Assembly: GCA_047975005.1 (NCBI GenBank)
Contig: JBKECW010000034.1
Location: 1 to 64,000 of the forward strand
From: JBKEAJ01 sp047975005
GTDB lineage: Bacteria; Bacteroidota; Bacteroidia; Bacteroidales; Prolixibacteraceae
DNA: 64,000 nt
Reading direction: 5' to 3'
Under the pieces are notes generated by a model. It ran no database searches and was not told where the DNA came from. It worked only from the letters and a program-made list of their open reading frames with translations. A program made the position numbers and the translations under genes. Positions 1 to 9,272 of this stretch are shown here, piece by piece (positions within the stretch are counted from its first letter, which is position 1; every line of letters starts with the position of its first letter).

Positions 1-9
1 AAAACAGAG

Positions 10-40
10 AAAACCGGAGAATTAAGGGCTCGCCGGTTTT
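10..40. terminator. Hairpin, probable terminator of an upstream gene
   Basis: AAAACCGG (10-17) pairs with CCGGTTTT (33-40) across a 15-nt loop. The run of T at the end of the right arm and the A run before the left arm would allow termination in either direction. It lies between whatever is left of the window and the SusC-like gene at 91, so that gene probably starts a new transcript. Seen directly; the function is inferred. Confidence 0.45.
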
Positions 41-90
41 CATAGTTCACATTAACATCCAATATTAATGCAAAAAGACTTTACAAAAAT

Positions 91-3000
91 ATGAAAAAAA
101 AGGAAGAAGGCTATATCACACATAGCTCAATATCAAAACTTTTACTAAAAATGAAGTTATTTACTCTTCTAATGTGCATTTCGATTGTATCAATGGCTTC
201 CGTATCCTATTCTCAGAATACCAAGTTTACAATGCAACACGACAATATCACCCTGGGAGAAGTGTTCGAAGAGATTGAGAAAAGCAGTAAATTTATATTC
301 ATTTATAGCGAACGGAATGTTGACTTACAAGACAAAGTAAGCGTATCTGTCAAAAATGAAGATGTCAGCAAAATTCTTAATCAAGTTTTTAAGGGTAAAG
401 ACAATTACTACGAAATAAAAGACCGACAAATACTTATTAAGTCAAAAAAGGAAGAAACCACAGAGACTGAGTCTACTCCTGTTTCTGTATTTACAGGCTC
501 TCAACAAGAGCAGTCGAAAGTTAAGGGGAAAGTCTTGGACGAGAACGGCGAGCTGGTTGTCGGTGCCACAGTATCTATAAAAGGAACAACTAATGCAACA
601 ATTACGAATGTAGACGGCGAGTTCGAAACTAAAGCGGTTATTGGTCAAACTTTAGTTGTTTCGTTTATTGGTTACGATACGCAAGAGATATTATTGGAAG
701 ATTTAACATATAAGGAAGTATCACTCGGTGAAGACGTTGCGAGTCTGGAAGGAGTTGTTGTAACAGCCTTTGGCACAGCACAGAAGAAGGAGAGCGTTGT
801 TGGTTCTATTGAAAGCATCCATCCAGATGAGTTGATAGTACCAGCCACTAGTCTATCGAATGCTTTTGCCGGCAGATTATCAGGAGTAATTGCCTATCAA
901 CGTTCAGGACAACCTGGAGCTGATGGATCATCATTCTACATTAGGGGCATATCGACTATAAGCGGAGCAACAAATCCTCTTGTCATAATTGATGGAGTAG
1001 AAGCTAGTAACGCTACATTGAATGCTCTTCCTCCAGAAGTAATTGAGAGCTTCTCAATTTTAAAAGATGCTACCGCAACAGCTATGTATGGCACAAGAGG
1101 CGCAAACGGAGTAATGATAGTAACCACCAAAAGTGGAGCCAACATGGCTAAACCTGCTATCAATGTAAGAGTTGAAAATACATTCAGTAATCCCACTTCA
1201 ATCCCCGAGTTTGTTTCTGGAGCCCAATATATGCGCTTGTATAACGAGGCCGTGACAAATCAGTCGACAGGAGATGCTTTGTACACCAACGAAGAAATTA
1301 CCGGTACTGAGCAAGGCTTAAATCCGTATATATTTCCCAATGTTGATTGGTATAATGAGATTTTCAAATCTCAATCAAAAAGTCAAAATGTCAACTTCAA
1401 TGTTAGAGGAGGAGGTAAAAAAACAGATTACTTTATGAACGTGGGATATATACACCAAGACGGGATGTTGCGTTCAAGGAGTAAAGACTATTTCTCTTAT
1501 GATAACAACTTCAACTTAAATCGGTTTGTATTTCAGAATAACATTAATCTGAACCTAACTGAGTCTTCTAAAATTTCACTTCGCCTAAATACTCAATTAC
1601 AAACCCTGCGCTCACCTCAAATCGGGACAAATGCCATGTTTAGCTCCACAATGAACACTAGTCCAGTATTATTTCCTACAATGTACCCTGACGATGGTAA
1701 TACAGACTGGATAAAATGGGGAGGCAGTGCAGAGGGCAATGCAATAACAAATCCACTCGCAGAATTAACTAAAGGTTATGAAGACCAGTTCACAAGTAAT
1801 GTTACTGCAAATCTGGAATATACACAAAAGCTAAACTTCGTAACAAAAGGTCTAAGTTTTAAGGCGCTTGCATCCTTTATGAATGCATCCACATCTACAA
1901 CAACCCGTTCGCAGGGATATAATTCTTATAGAATTAGCTCATATGCTCAAGATGCCAATGGAGAATACAACTACACAATCGAGCCACTGGGCTCCGAGGA
2001 TGAACCAGTATTATCAACCTCTGGCACAAACATAGGGAATCGTCGTATATACCTTCAAGCATATTTTGATTATAACAGACGTTTTAACTTACATGAAATC
2101 AGCGGAATGGCACTATATAATCAGGACGAATTATCCAACAATATTGCCACGACATTATTAACTTCACTACCTCGTCGCAAACAAGGCTTAGCTTTCCGTG
2201 CTACATATGGATATGATAATCGTTACATGTTTGAATTTAACTTGGGATATAATGGATCTGAAAATTTTGCAGAAGGGCATAGGTGGGGTCTTTTTCCATC
2301 AGTGGCAATTGGCTATAACTTATCAAGAGAAAAGTTCTTTGAACCACTTACAAATGTAATCTCAAATTTGAAACTTAGGGCTTCATACGGACTTGTGGGG
2401 AACGACCAAATAGGTTCTGACCGTTTTATTTACCTTTCCGACATCGACTTGACAGGCAGCGATGCTTATAAAACAGGCTATGGCTCAACCTCTTTATCTC
2501 TTTCCGGTCCTGTATATACCAGATATCGAAATGAGGACATAACCTGGGAAGTTGGTAGAAAACTGAATATTGGTTTTGATCTTCAATTATTCAGGGATTT
2601 AAATTTTGTTCTTGATTTCTTCAGAGAAGACAGAGATAACATTTTTCAAACAAAAAACACGGTTCCAAATTATCTAGGCACCGCCGAAACAACCATATAC
2701 GGCAATTTTGCAGCTGTCCGAAATCAAGGTTTTGACATGTCAGTAGACTATGGCAAGGTTATCAATGACAACTGGACCATTCAGTTTAAAGGAACATTTA
2801 CATATGCCCACAACGAAGTCACAGCTTATGACGAAGCTCTTTTTATGGAGTATCCACAGTTGAGAATGGTAGGAAGTTATTTGAATAGAATAACAGGATA
2901 TGTATCAGACAATCTGTTCATAGACTGGAATCAAATAAATAACAGTGCAGATCAGCAGATTTCTGGTAATGTAGCTCCTGGCGACATAAAGTATATTGAC

Positions 3001-3525
3001 CAGCCGGATGCAAACGGAAATTACGATGGCATTATCAATTCCAATGACAGAGTTACAATGGGGTATCCTTCAATTCCTGAGATTGTATATGGATTTGGAC
3101 CATCTGCAAAATACAAAAACCTCGATTTTTCAGTATTCTTCCAAGGTGTTGCTAGAGTATCCCTAATGATGTCTGGCTTCCATCCATTTGGAACGCAAAA
3201 TAGTCATAACGTTATGCAATTTATTGCAGATGATTATTGGAGTGAAGATAACCAAAACATATATGCTTCTTATCCTCGCATAACAAAAACATCTCATTCA
3301 AACAACACTGTCGCTTCAGATTTTTGGCTGCGAGATGCACGCTTTTTAAAGCTTAAGAATGCAGAAGTTGGGTACACCCATAAACAGTGGCGTTTTTATG
3401 TCAGTGGAATGAATCTATTGACCTTCTCCCCTTTCAAGTATTGGGATCCGGAGATGGGAGGTGGCAGCGGATTAAAATATCCTACTCAGAGTTCATTTAG
3501 TATTGGCTTACAGCTCAATTTATAA
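91..3525 (+). CDS. SusC/RagA-family TonB-linked outer membrane transporter with STN domain
   Basis: This is a TonB-dependent outer membrane transporter that would import oligosaccharides or peptides with its SusD-like partner. The 1144 residues are typical of SusC proteins. In order: a basic N-terminus and signal peptide (about 1-41, ending SYSQ), a secretin/TonB short N-terminal (STN) domain (about 45-115), a carboxypeptidase-regulatory-like beta-sandwich (about 143-215), the segment VVVTAFGTAQ that precedes the plug, the plug (about 230-345), and a beta-barrel ending in the aromatic/hydrophobic pattern SIGLQLNL. An STN domain in a SusC protein usually means signalling to an anti-sigma factor. 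No sigma/anti-sigma pair is visible here; one could lie left of the window. The stop is 28 bp before the preferred start of the SusD-like gene, so the two are co-transcribed. Substrate unknown; the neighbouring M60 peptidases suggest glycoprotein-derived material. Confidence 0.95.
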   Translation: MKKKEEGYITHSSISKLLLKMKLFTLLMCISIVSMASVSYSQNTKFTMQHDNITLGEVFEEIEKSSKFIFIYSERNVDLQDKVSVSVKNEDVSKILNQVFKGKDNYYEIKDRQILIKSKKEETTETESTPVSVFTGSQQEQSKVKGKVLDENGELVVGATVSIKGTTNATITNVDGEFETKAVIGQTLVVSFIGYDTQEILLEDLTYKEVSLGEDVASLEGVVVTAFGTAQKKESVVGSIESIHPDELIVPATSLSNAFAGRLSGVIAYQRSGQPGADGSSFYIRGISTISGATNPLVIIDGVEASNATLNALPPEVIESFSILKDATATAMYGTRGANGVMIVTTKSGANMAKPAINVRVENTFSNPTSIPEFVSGAQYMRLYNEAVTNQSTGDALYTNEEITGTEQGLNPYIFPNVDWYNEIFKSQSKSQNVNFNVRGGGKKTDYFMNVGYIHQDGMLRSRSKDYFSYDNNFNLNRFVFQNNINLNLTESSKISLRLNTQLQTLRSPQIGTNAMFSSTMNTSPVLFPTMYPDDGNTDWIKWGGSAEGNAITNPLAELTKGYEDQFTSNVTANLEYTQKLNFVTKGLSFKALASFMNASTSTTTRSQGYNSYRISSYAQDANGEYNYTIEPLGSEDEPVLSTSGTNIGNRRIYLQAYFDYNRRFNLHEISGMALYNQDELSNNIATTLLTSLPRRKQGLAFRATYGYDNRYMFEFNLGYNGSENFAEGHRWGLFPSVAIGYNLSREKFFEPLTNVISNLKLRASYGLVGNDQIGSDRFIYLSDIDLTGSDAYKTGYGSTSLSLSGPVYTRYRNEDITWEVGRKLNIGFDLQLFRDLNFVLDFFREDRDNIFQTKNTVPNYLGTAETTIYGNFAAVRNQGFDMSVDYGKVINDNWTIQFKGTFTYAHNEVTAYDEALFMEYPQLRMVGSYLNRITGYVSDNLFIDWNQINNSADQQISGNVAPGDIKYIDQPDANGNYDGIINSNDRVTMGYPSIPEIVYGFGPSAKYKNLDFSVFFQGVARVSLMMSGFHPFGTQNSHNVMQFIADDYWSEDNQNIYASYPRITKTSHSNNTVASDFWLRDARFLKLKNAEVGYTHKQWRFYVSGMNLLTFSPFKYWDPEMGGGSGLKYPTQSSFSIGLQLNL

Positions 3526-3553
3526 TTCGGTTCAAAATAAAATACATATTAAG

Positions 3554-5440
3554 ATGAGAACATATATAAAATTAATAATCTTACTACTTCTTGTAGCAAC
3601 TGTATCATCCTGCAATTTTCTGGATATTGTCCCAGATGAGAGACCTACGGAAGATGATGCATTCAAAGATCCACAAGCAGCACGGCGCTTCTTGTATTCG
3701 TGCTATTCTTATCTCCCTAACCATAGACATGCATCAGCAAGTTTAGATCTTTTCACAGGAGATGATGTTATCTCAGCTTTTGAGCATGCAACCTTCGCTC
3801 AATTCCCAAGAGGAAACTACAATGCAACAAGCCCTGTCATATCATATTGGAACACCCTATTTTCTGGATTACGCCAATGTTATATATTAAAGAATAATAT
3901 TGCAAATGTTCCAGGCATAGAAGCCAATGTAATTAAAGACTATAACGCACAAGCCGACTTCCTTATCGCCTATTATCACCTTCTGCTGATACGTTGTTAT
4001 GGTCCAACAATCCTCATAAAAGAGGAATCTGATATTAACACAAATCCAGAAGACTTCCTTGCTAGAAGTCCCTTGGACGAATGTGTACAATTTGTTGTAG
4101 ATAAGTTTGATGAATCTGCTGCTGGTCTACCTAGTAGACGCACAGGCGAAGAATATGGTTTAGCAACTAGCGTTGCCGCTAAGGCTTTGAAAGCAAGAAT
4201 GCTTCTATATGCAGCATCGCCTTTGTTCAATGGAGAAACTCCTGCAAGTATCAAAGCATTAGCAAACCCAGATGGTTCTTTACTTTTCCCTCAAAGCAAA
4301 GATGCACAAAAATGGCAAGAGCTAAAAACAGCGACACAAGAGGCTATTGCCGTCGCAGATGCAGCTGGATACTCTCTTTATAAAAATACCGGCTACGGAG
4401 AAAACGGTTATCCAGCAGACGAGACGCAACGAACATTACGCTACAACCTTATAGAACCAGCTAATTCAGAAATTCTATGGGCTGATGCTCGTAATGAGGG
4501 ATATTACGGCTTGCAAAACAAATGTAGACCCTACGTGTCAGCAGCTTCGTGGAATGGTTTGGGGCCTGCATTTGCAATGTTAGACAGATTTTATACTGAG
4601 AATGGTTTGCCCATAGACGAGGACCCTGCTTATAGTTATGCAGGTCGTTTTAACGTTGTTACTGTAACAGAAGCAGATAAGGACAAAGCCAGACCAGGTG
4701 ACAAAACTTTGGCTTACAATCTCCGTAGGGAGCCCAGGTTCTACGCATGGGTATCCTTTCAAGGAGGTTATTACGAAGTAATGTCAGCAGCTTCGGGAGG
4801 CGCATATAGGGATGACTCTAACTTCACTGAAACTTCTACGGGAGGTGTAACATACTCGCACATGGTAACATCTTTCTTACAAAACGATAACTGCGGAAGA
4901 GGTAACAGAACGAATAACTATGCTCCTTCTGGATATTTGAACAAGAAAGGCTGCGATCCTTCCTTTAAGACGAAATCAGCGGGTAGCAGTCCTGATGAAT
5001 ACCCTTGGTCAGTAATTCGTCTTGCAGATTTATATCTTATGCTTGCAGAAGCAAGTGTTGAGACAAATGATTTAAATACAGCAAAAACTTATCTCGATAA
5101 GGTTAGAGTTCGTGCAGGTATTCCCACTGTTGAAACTTCATGGAGTGGAGTTGCATCTCTTGATCAGAGCAAGTTGCGCCAAATCGTAAGACAAGAAAGA
5201 CAAGTTGAACTATACCTTGAAAATCAGAATTTCTGGGATATGAGACGCTGGCTATTAGCTGAGAATTATTTCAATAAAAAGCAAGTCGGCATCAACACAC
5301 TTGCCAATACTGTTGCAGCATCTGCGACTCCTACTGAAATAGAGTTTCCTCGTGCATTCGCTGTAAGAAATTATTTGTTACCGATTCCAATCAAAGATGT
5401 GAATACAAATACAAATCTAGTACAAAACCCGGGATATTAG
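3554..5440 (+). CDS. SusD/RagB-family nutrient-binding lipoprotein
   Basis: This is a surface lipoprotein that caps the SusC-like barrel and binds the ligand. The reading frame is open from 3503, inside the SusC gene, but the ATG at 3554 is preferred because it gives a normal lipoprotein signal ending VSSC with the lipid-bearing Cys at residue 20. The mature protein begins NFLDIVPDE, a usual SusD start. The tetratricopeptide-like helical fold covers the rest. The C-terminal region has the family features WSVIRLADLYLMLAEA, then RQERQVELYLE and NFWDMRRW, and ends LIPIPIKDVNTN...NPGY. The 628 residues are slightly longer than average. It is the second gene of the operon. What it binds cannot be read from the sequence. 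Confidence 0.94.
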   Translation: MRTYIKLIILLLLVATVSSCNFLDIVPDERPTEDDAFKDPQAARRFLYSCYSYLPNHRHASASLDLFTGDDVISAFEHATFAQFPRGNYNATSPVISYWNTLFSGLRQCYILKNNIANVPGIEANVIKDYNAQADFLIAYYHLLLIRCYGPTILIKEESDINTNPEDFLARSPLDECVQFVVDKFDESAAGLPSRRTGEEYGLATSVAAKALKARMLLYAASPLFNGETPASIKALANPDGSLLFPQSKDAQKWQELKTATQEAIAVADAAGYSLYKNTGYGENGYPADETQRTLRYNLIEPANSEILWADARNEGYYGLQNKCRPYVSAASWNGLGPAFAMLDRFYTENGLPIDEDPAYSYAGRFNVVTVTEADKDKARPGDKTLAYNLRREPRFYAWVSFQGGYYEVMSAASGGAYRDDSNFTETSTGGVTYSHMVTSFLQNDNCGRGNRTNNYAPSGYLNKKGCDPSFKTKSAGSSPDEYPWSVIRLADLYLMLAEASVETNDLNTAKTYLDKVRVRAGIPTVETSWSGVASLDQSKLRQIVRQERQVELYLENQNFWDMRRWLLAENYFNKKQVGINTLANTVAASATPTEIEFPRAFAVRNYLLPIPIKDVNTNTNLVQNPGY

Positions 5441-5453
5441 TAAAATACACAAA

Positions 5454-5530
5454 CGTCATTGCGAGGAGCTGGCGACGAAGCAATCTCCTACAACAAAGAA
5501 CAGATTGCCACTCTAACGCTCGCAATGACG
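5454..5530. repeat. Palindromic intergenic repeat (REP/MITE-like), CGTCATTGCGAG family
   Basis: CGTCATTGCGAG (5454-5465) is repeated in perfect inverse as CTCGCAATGACG (5519-5530). Inside it, GCAATCT (5480-5486) pairs with AGATTGC (5502-5508). The 77-bp unit can fold into one long interrupted hairpin. From memory, sequences starting CGTCATTGCGAGGAGC and followed by GAAGCAATCT recur as non-coding repeats in many unrelated bacteria. It lies between the SusD-like and discoidin genes and would be transcribed with them, so it may affect mRNA stability. It has no coding capacity of its own. Confidence 0.7.
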
Positions 5531-5587
5531 AATGACTATAAACAGCAAAAGCATAAAGCTTACAGCTTATTGCAAAATAACAAACAT

Positions 5588-6454
5588 ATGAAAAATATAT
5601 TATATACAGCGCTTATTCTTTTTACAGCAATAAGTTGCACTAATGAAGATGAAGGCATACGCCCTGCCGACATTAGCAATGTCGGCTCAGACTCCTTGCC
5701 CGGACAAATCTCTCTACACTGGGATATGCCCGACAGCACTAGTATTCACTATGTAGAAGTGAGCTACTACGATCATCTTAAACAGAAAACTGTAGTTCAT
5801 CTATCAAGCACCGACACAATGCTTATTAGTAACACACGAAATAAGTACGGTCTCTATAAATTCCAACTCACGCCCTATAGTATTAATCGTACTCCGGGCA
5901 ATACTATTGAACATGAAGGCATGTCGGGTCATACCCCTATTACTGAAAATTTCCTATCTGAGGAGGAATTTAGTTTTACAGAAGATCTGATAGAGGGAAA
6001 TTCTATTCAAGACGGAACCAACCCTCCCATAAATCTTTTTGACGGCGATGAAAGTACTATGTATCACTCAATTTGGCGAGGAACTCCACCCTATCCTGCT
6101 TGGTTAAGCTTTGATTTACAGGAAGAAATAACTGCTTTTAAGCTCAATTGGGGTCCACGTACAGACAATTCAAATGGCAAGCCGACAGACATTGATTTGT
6201 TTGGTAGTACCGATGGAGAGAATTGGTTTCTGATAATAAACCTAACGAAAGAAAAAGATGGTTTACCGGTAACAACCACAGACTGGTTTCGCTCACCGAC
6301 TTATAAATCATCTCAGCCTTTTAGGTATCTAAAACTGAGTGTGAATGATACCGAAGGTTCCCCTGCCAAGAAGTTTTGGAGTATGAGTGAACTTGAGATA
6401 TACAAAGTGAACCTTGAGGTAATTAACCCCGAAGATCCCAACTACGAAGAGTAG
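5588..6454 (+). CDS. Discoidin (F5/8 type C) domain lipoprotein in SusE position
   Basis: This is a probable surface glycan- or glycoprotein-binding lipoprotein. The frame is open from 5459, but that part lies in a palindromic repeat. The ATG at 5588 gives a lipoprotein signal (ILFTAISC, Cys at residue 17) and 288 residues. Residues about 25-115 form a beta-sandwich resembling the DUF4959/fibronectin-like domain often found in such proteins (LPGQISLHWDMP...HYVEVSYYD). Residues about 140-275 resemble an F5/8 type C domain (NLFDGDESTMYHSIW, ...AFKLNWGPRTDNSNGKPTDIDLFGSTDGENW, ...FRYLKLSV). The C-terminus is acidic. It is the third gene of the locus and sits where SusE/F-type binding proteins usually lie. 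The same domain type occurs at the N-terminus of both peptidases downstream. Confidence 0.85.
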   Translation: MKNILYTALILFTAISCTNEDEGIRPADISNVGSDSLPGQISLHWDMPDSTSIHYVEVSYYDHLKQKTVVHLSSTDTMLISNTRNKYGLYKFQLTPYSINRTPGNTIEHEGMSGHTPITENFLSEEEFSFTEDLIEGNSIQDGTNPPINLFDGDESTMYHSIWRGTPPYPAWLSFDLQEEITAFKLNWGPRTDNSNGKPTDIDLFGSTDGENWFLIINLTKEKDGLPVTTTDWFRSPTYKSSQPFRYLKLSVNDTEGSPAKKFWSMSELEIYKVNLEVINPEDPNYEE

Positions 6455-6475
6455 GCTTTTTTAATGGTCAATGTA

Positions 6476-6497
6476 GAGACAGGGTATACCCTGTCTC
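6476..6497. repeat. Perfect 22-bp palindrome
   Basis: GAGACAGGGTA (6476-6486) is followed directly by its exact inverse complement, ending at 6497. It lies 22 bp after the discoidin-lipoprotein gene. It has no loop and no T run immediately after it (TTATATTAG follows), so it is a poor intrinsic terminator. GTAGAGACAGGG is a familiar opening of non-coding repeats in Bacteroidota, so it is probably a minimal repeat element. Confidence 0.6.
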
Positions 6498-6519
6498 TTA
6501 TATTAGATGATAGATTTTT

Positions 6520-6724
6520 TTAATGGTGAATGATAAATGAAACAGCCGGGTTTAATGGCGAATCTTGTAGGAGTGTCCCTTGTGGGCACTCAATACCACG
6601 AAACAGCCGGACAGGCGCAAGGCACTGCCCCTACGAACATATCAATAAACACAATGATGGCTGTTGGGCGTACTGCGTACGGTATCATGCGGCTGTTCGT
6701 TAACCACCAACAGGTCACCATTAA
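6520..6724. repeat. Inverted-repeat element, copy 1 (upstream of first M60 gene)
   Basis: This is a 205-bp non-coding element bounded by TTAATGGTGA (6520-6529) and TCACCATTAA (6715-6724). Its first 30 bp (6520-6549) are identical to 9024-9053. The internal GGCTGTTCGTTAACCAC (6691-6707) is identical to 9202-9218. After the element, TATTGGCTGCTATCTAAAAA (6731-6750) matches 9242-9261 with one difference and leads into the peptidase start in both places. The interiors differ; copy 1 contains a short GC-rich stretch ending GCCCCTACG. The terminal inverted repeats suggest a MITE-like element or a duplicated upstream region. It accounts for most of the 305-bp gap 6455-6759. A 72-codon open frame (6537-6755) lies in it but shows no protein character. 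Confidence 0.7.
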
Positions 6725-6759
6725 CAATTATATTGGCTGCTATCTAAAAAAATAAAAAT

Positions 6760-9021
6760 ATGAAAAACAAATTATCTTTTCCTTTAGGTGCAGGTAGAGC
6801 TGCCAATGCCTTCATTGTACTGCTGGCTCTGTGTCTGACAACCCTGAGCTCCTGCTCGAAAGACGAAGTGATAGACGAACCTACTTCTCAAGAGCTAGAA
6901 TTATCATCTCTTAGATTAGAATTTGACCGTATCCATTCCTCTCAAACAGTAGATGTTACGACCAATCAAAGCGGAGTAACATGCCAATCGAATGCAGATT
7001 GGTGTACCGCCACTTACAGCGACGGAAAAATCAATGTAGAAGTAACTACAAACCAACAGACTACAGATAGAACAAGCTCAGTAAGTGTAAAAGCCGGCAC
7101 TCTATCAAGATCAATAACTGTGTCTCAGAAAGGGCTAAATTCTTACAGCAATGATATTGTCAATGATATAAAACTTACGATATCGTCTGCCGAGACAAGC
7201 TCTTTCCAGTCTGCTAATAGCAACATCGAAAAGTCATACGATGGTGATTACTCAACAAACTATCATTCAAATTGGTCAAATACTGCAAGCGACTACTTTC
7301 CCATAGAATTAATCTACAATTTGGCAGACTGTCCCTCGATGGATTATATGGTTTACTACCCTAGACAGTCGGGTACAAATGGAAACATAAAAGAATTTGA
7401 GCTTTGGGTGTCAACACAAGACAATCCGACAATGACAAAATATGGAGACTACAATTTTGAGGGAAGTTCAAGTGCAAGTATTCTCTATTTTTCACCGGCT
7501 CTTGTTAAACCAACATCAGTTAAGCTTGTGGTAAAATCGGGAACAGGGGATAGACAGGGCTTTGTAGCTTGTGCAGAGATGGAGTTTTATCAAAAAAATC
7601 CCGACAGTTTTGACTATCTCACAATTTTCACTGACAATAGTTGCTCAGAGCTAAAATCAGGTATTAGTAAAGCAGACATTGATGCAATTGAGAATGGACT
7701 ATTTCGCGATTTAGCCAATGAGATTTACAACAATGAATACGATATGGAGTTCAGAGTCCAGGATTACCTAGCATGGCAACACCCTGACATTATGGCAAGT
7801 ACAAACAAAACCAGTGCATACAGTCTGCGAGACAACCCAACTGGTATTTTTGTATCTTCGGGAGAGAAATTAATTTTCTTTGCTAACAATCCCAACAATG
7901 AGAGAGTATCGATTATCGTTCAGGACTTGAACAATGGCTATGGAGGCAACTCCTATCCTGTTGCAAATGGCATGAATAGTATAGACATTAGTTCAGGAGG
8001 ATTAATCTACGTCATGTACCATAGCGACAATGCCAACAAGGAGTCTGTAAAAATCAACTTTGTAACGGGAACGGTAAACGGCTATTTTGACAGTCAGAAA
8101 CACAAGGCAGAAGATTGGGAAAGAATCCTCTCCAATGCGAGCTACAAGCGCTTCGATTTATTGGGCAAATATGCACACCTGACATTTCCTACCGAGAATT
8201 TCAAGAATAGTACACCGGACGGCATGTCTCTAATAAACAAATATGATGAGATGGTTCAACTGGAATGGGAATTTATGGGTCTAGTCAAATACAACAAGAC
8301 CTTTAAAAACCGAGCATATTTCCATGTTACGTACTCCGCCGATGCTCATATGTATGCCACATCTTATCGCACTGCATATGCAGTAGAAACTATGGGCTTA
8401 ATGTGTAATCTCGATAGATTTAGCTCAGACGTTTGGGGTCCTGCTCATGAGTTGGGGCATGTCAACCAAACTCGTCCGGGACTCAAATGGGCAGGCATGA
8501 CAGAGGTAACTAATAACATTCATTCGCTATATATACAAACTACCTTTGGCAACACAAGCCGATTAACAGCCAATAATCAATATTCAGCAGCAGTAACAGA
8601 AATTGTGAATGCTCATATAGCTCATAATGCATCGACAAATGTTTTCAATAAGTTAGTGCCATTCTGGCAGCTCAAGCTCTACTTGATGGACGCATTAGGA
8701 AAGGATGACTTTTATAAAGATTTATATGAAGAGATGCGTAATAAGGAGTACACCAATGTTCAAAATGATGGATACTATCAGTTAGATTTTGTACGTACCG
8801 TGTGCAAAATCGCCAATCTTGATTTGACAGATTTCTTTGAAGCATGGGGTTTTTTCACTCCTATTGACATGGAAATAAACGACTACAGCGCAAGTCAGTT
8901 TACCATAACTCAGCAGGAAATAGATACCCTAAAAGCTGAAATTGCAGCAAAAGGCTATCCTGCCCCTGCACACAATGATATCTATGATATAACTGATAAT
9001 AATGTTGCTAATTACAGATAA
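6760..9021 (+). CDS. M60-family (enhancin/mucinase-like) metallopeptidase lipoprotein with BACON and discoidin domains
   Basis: This is a surface-anchored zinc metallopeptidase of the M60/PF13402 type, a family known to cut mucin-like O-glycosylated proteins. A lipoprotein signal ends LSSC (Cys 32). A BACON domain follows (about 45-125: LELSSLRLEFD...DWCTATYSDGKINVEV...), then an F5/8 type C-like domain (about 135-280: EKSYDGDYSTNYHSNW...). The M60 region occupies about 285-720. The zinc motif is HELGH at 563-567, with the third ligand candidate Glu582 in MTEVTNN, i.e. HExxH-x14-E, as expected. BACON and discoidin domains are thought to hold such enzymes on glycans. It shares architecture and core motifs with the next gene; the pair probably arose by duplication. 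The true substrate is unknown. Confidence 0.92.
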   Translation: MKNKLSFPLGAGRAANAFIVLLALCLTTLSSCSKDEVIDEPTSQELELSSLRLEFDRIHSSQTVDVTTNQSGVTCQSNADWCTATYSDGKINVEVTTNQQTTDRTSSVSVKAGTLSRSITVSQKGLNSYSNDIVNDIKLTISSAETSSFQSANSNIEKSYDGDYSTNYHSNWSNTASDYFPIELIYNLADCPSMDYMVYYPRQSGTNGNIKEFELWVSTQDNPTMTKYGDYNFEGSSSASILYFSPALVKPTSVKLVVKSGTGDRQGFVACAEMEFYQKNPDSFDYLTIFTDNSCSELKSGISKADIDAIENGLFRDLANEIYNNEYDMEFRVQDYLAWQHPDIMASTNKTSAYSLRDNPTGIFVSSGEKLIFFANNPNNERVSIIVQDLNNGYGGNSYPVANGMNSIDISSGGLIYVMYHSDNANKESVKINFVTGTVNGYFDSQKHKAEDWERILSNASYKRFDLLGKYAHLTFPTENFKNSTPDGMSLINKYDEMVQLEWEFMGLVKYNKTFKNRAYFHVTYSADAHMYATSYRTAYAVETMGLMCNLDRFSSDVWGPAHELGHVNQTRPGLKWAGMTEVTNNIHSLYIQTTFGNTSRLTANNQYSAAVTEIVNAHIAHNASTNVFNKLVPFWQLKLYLMDALGKDDFYKDLYEEMRNKEYTNVQNDGYYQLDFVRTVCKIANLDLTDFFEAWGFFTPIDMEINDYSASQFTITQQEIDTLKAEIAAKGYPAPAHNDIYDITDNNVANYR

Positions 9022-9023
9022 TC

Positions 9024-9235
9024 TTAATGGTGAATGATAAATGAAACAGCCGGAGTTAATGAAGAATGCAAAAACAGTCAGGGCAATGTAGGGGCAGACC
9101 TGGGTGTCTGCCCAGCTGTTAAAATTGGCAGTTCCCATTATCAACTGTCAACTGAATTTGGCTGTTCCATTAGCACATCAACTAATCATCTCATTATCAA
9201 TGGCTGTTCGTTAACCACTAACAATTCACCATTAA
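9024..9235. repeat. Inverted-repeat element, copy 2 (upstream of second M60 gene)
   Basis: This is a 212-bp non-coding element starting 3 bp after the first M60 stop. It is bounded by a perfect 12-bp terminal inverted repeat, TTAATGGTGAAT (9024-9035) and ATTCACCATTAA (9224-9235). It shares its first 30 bp and an internal 17-bp block with copy 1 (6520-6724). The interior includes GTAGGGGCAGACCTGGGTGTCTGCCC (9089-9114), whose GGGCAGAC/GTCTGCCC arms form a hairpin typical of intergenic repeats in these bacteria. It fills the gap 9022-9272. A 74-codon open frame at 9034-9258 is judged non-coding. Confidence 0.72.
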
Positions 9236-9272
9236 TAATGGTATTGGCTGTTATCTAAAAAGAAACAAACAC

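Noticed and set aside
5459..5587. N-terminal extension of the discoidin lipoprotein
   Set aside because: It is the translation of a palindromic repeat; the ATG at 5588 gives a proper lipoprotein signal.
6537..6755. 72-codon open frame before the first M60 gene
   Set aside because: It lies within the inverted-repeat element, and no related protein is encoded in copy 2.
9034..9258. 74-codon open frame before the second M60 gene
   Set aside because: Same reason: it covers element copy 2, and the two copies share DNA but not protein sequence.
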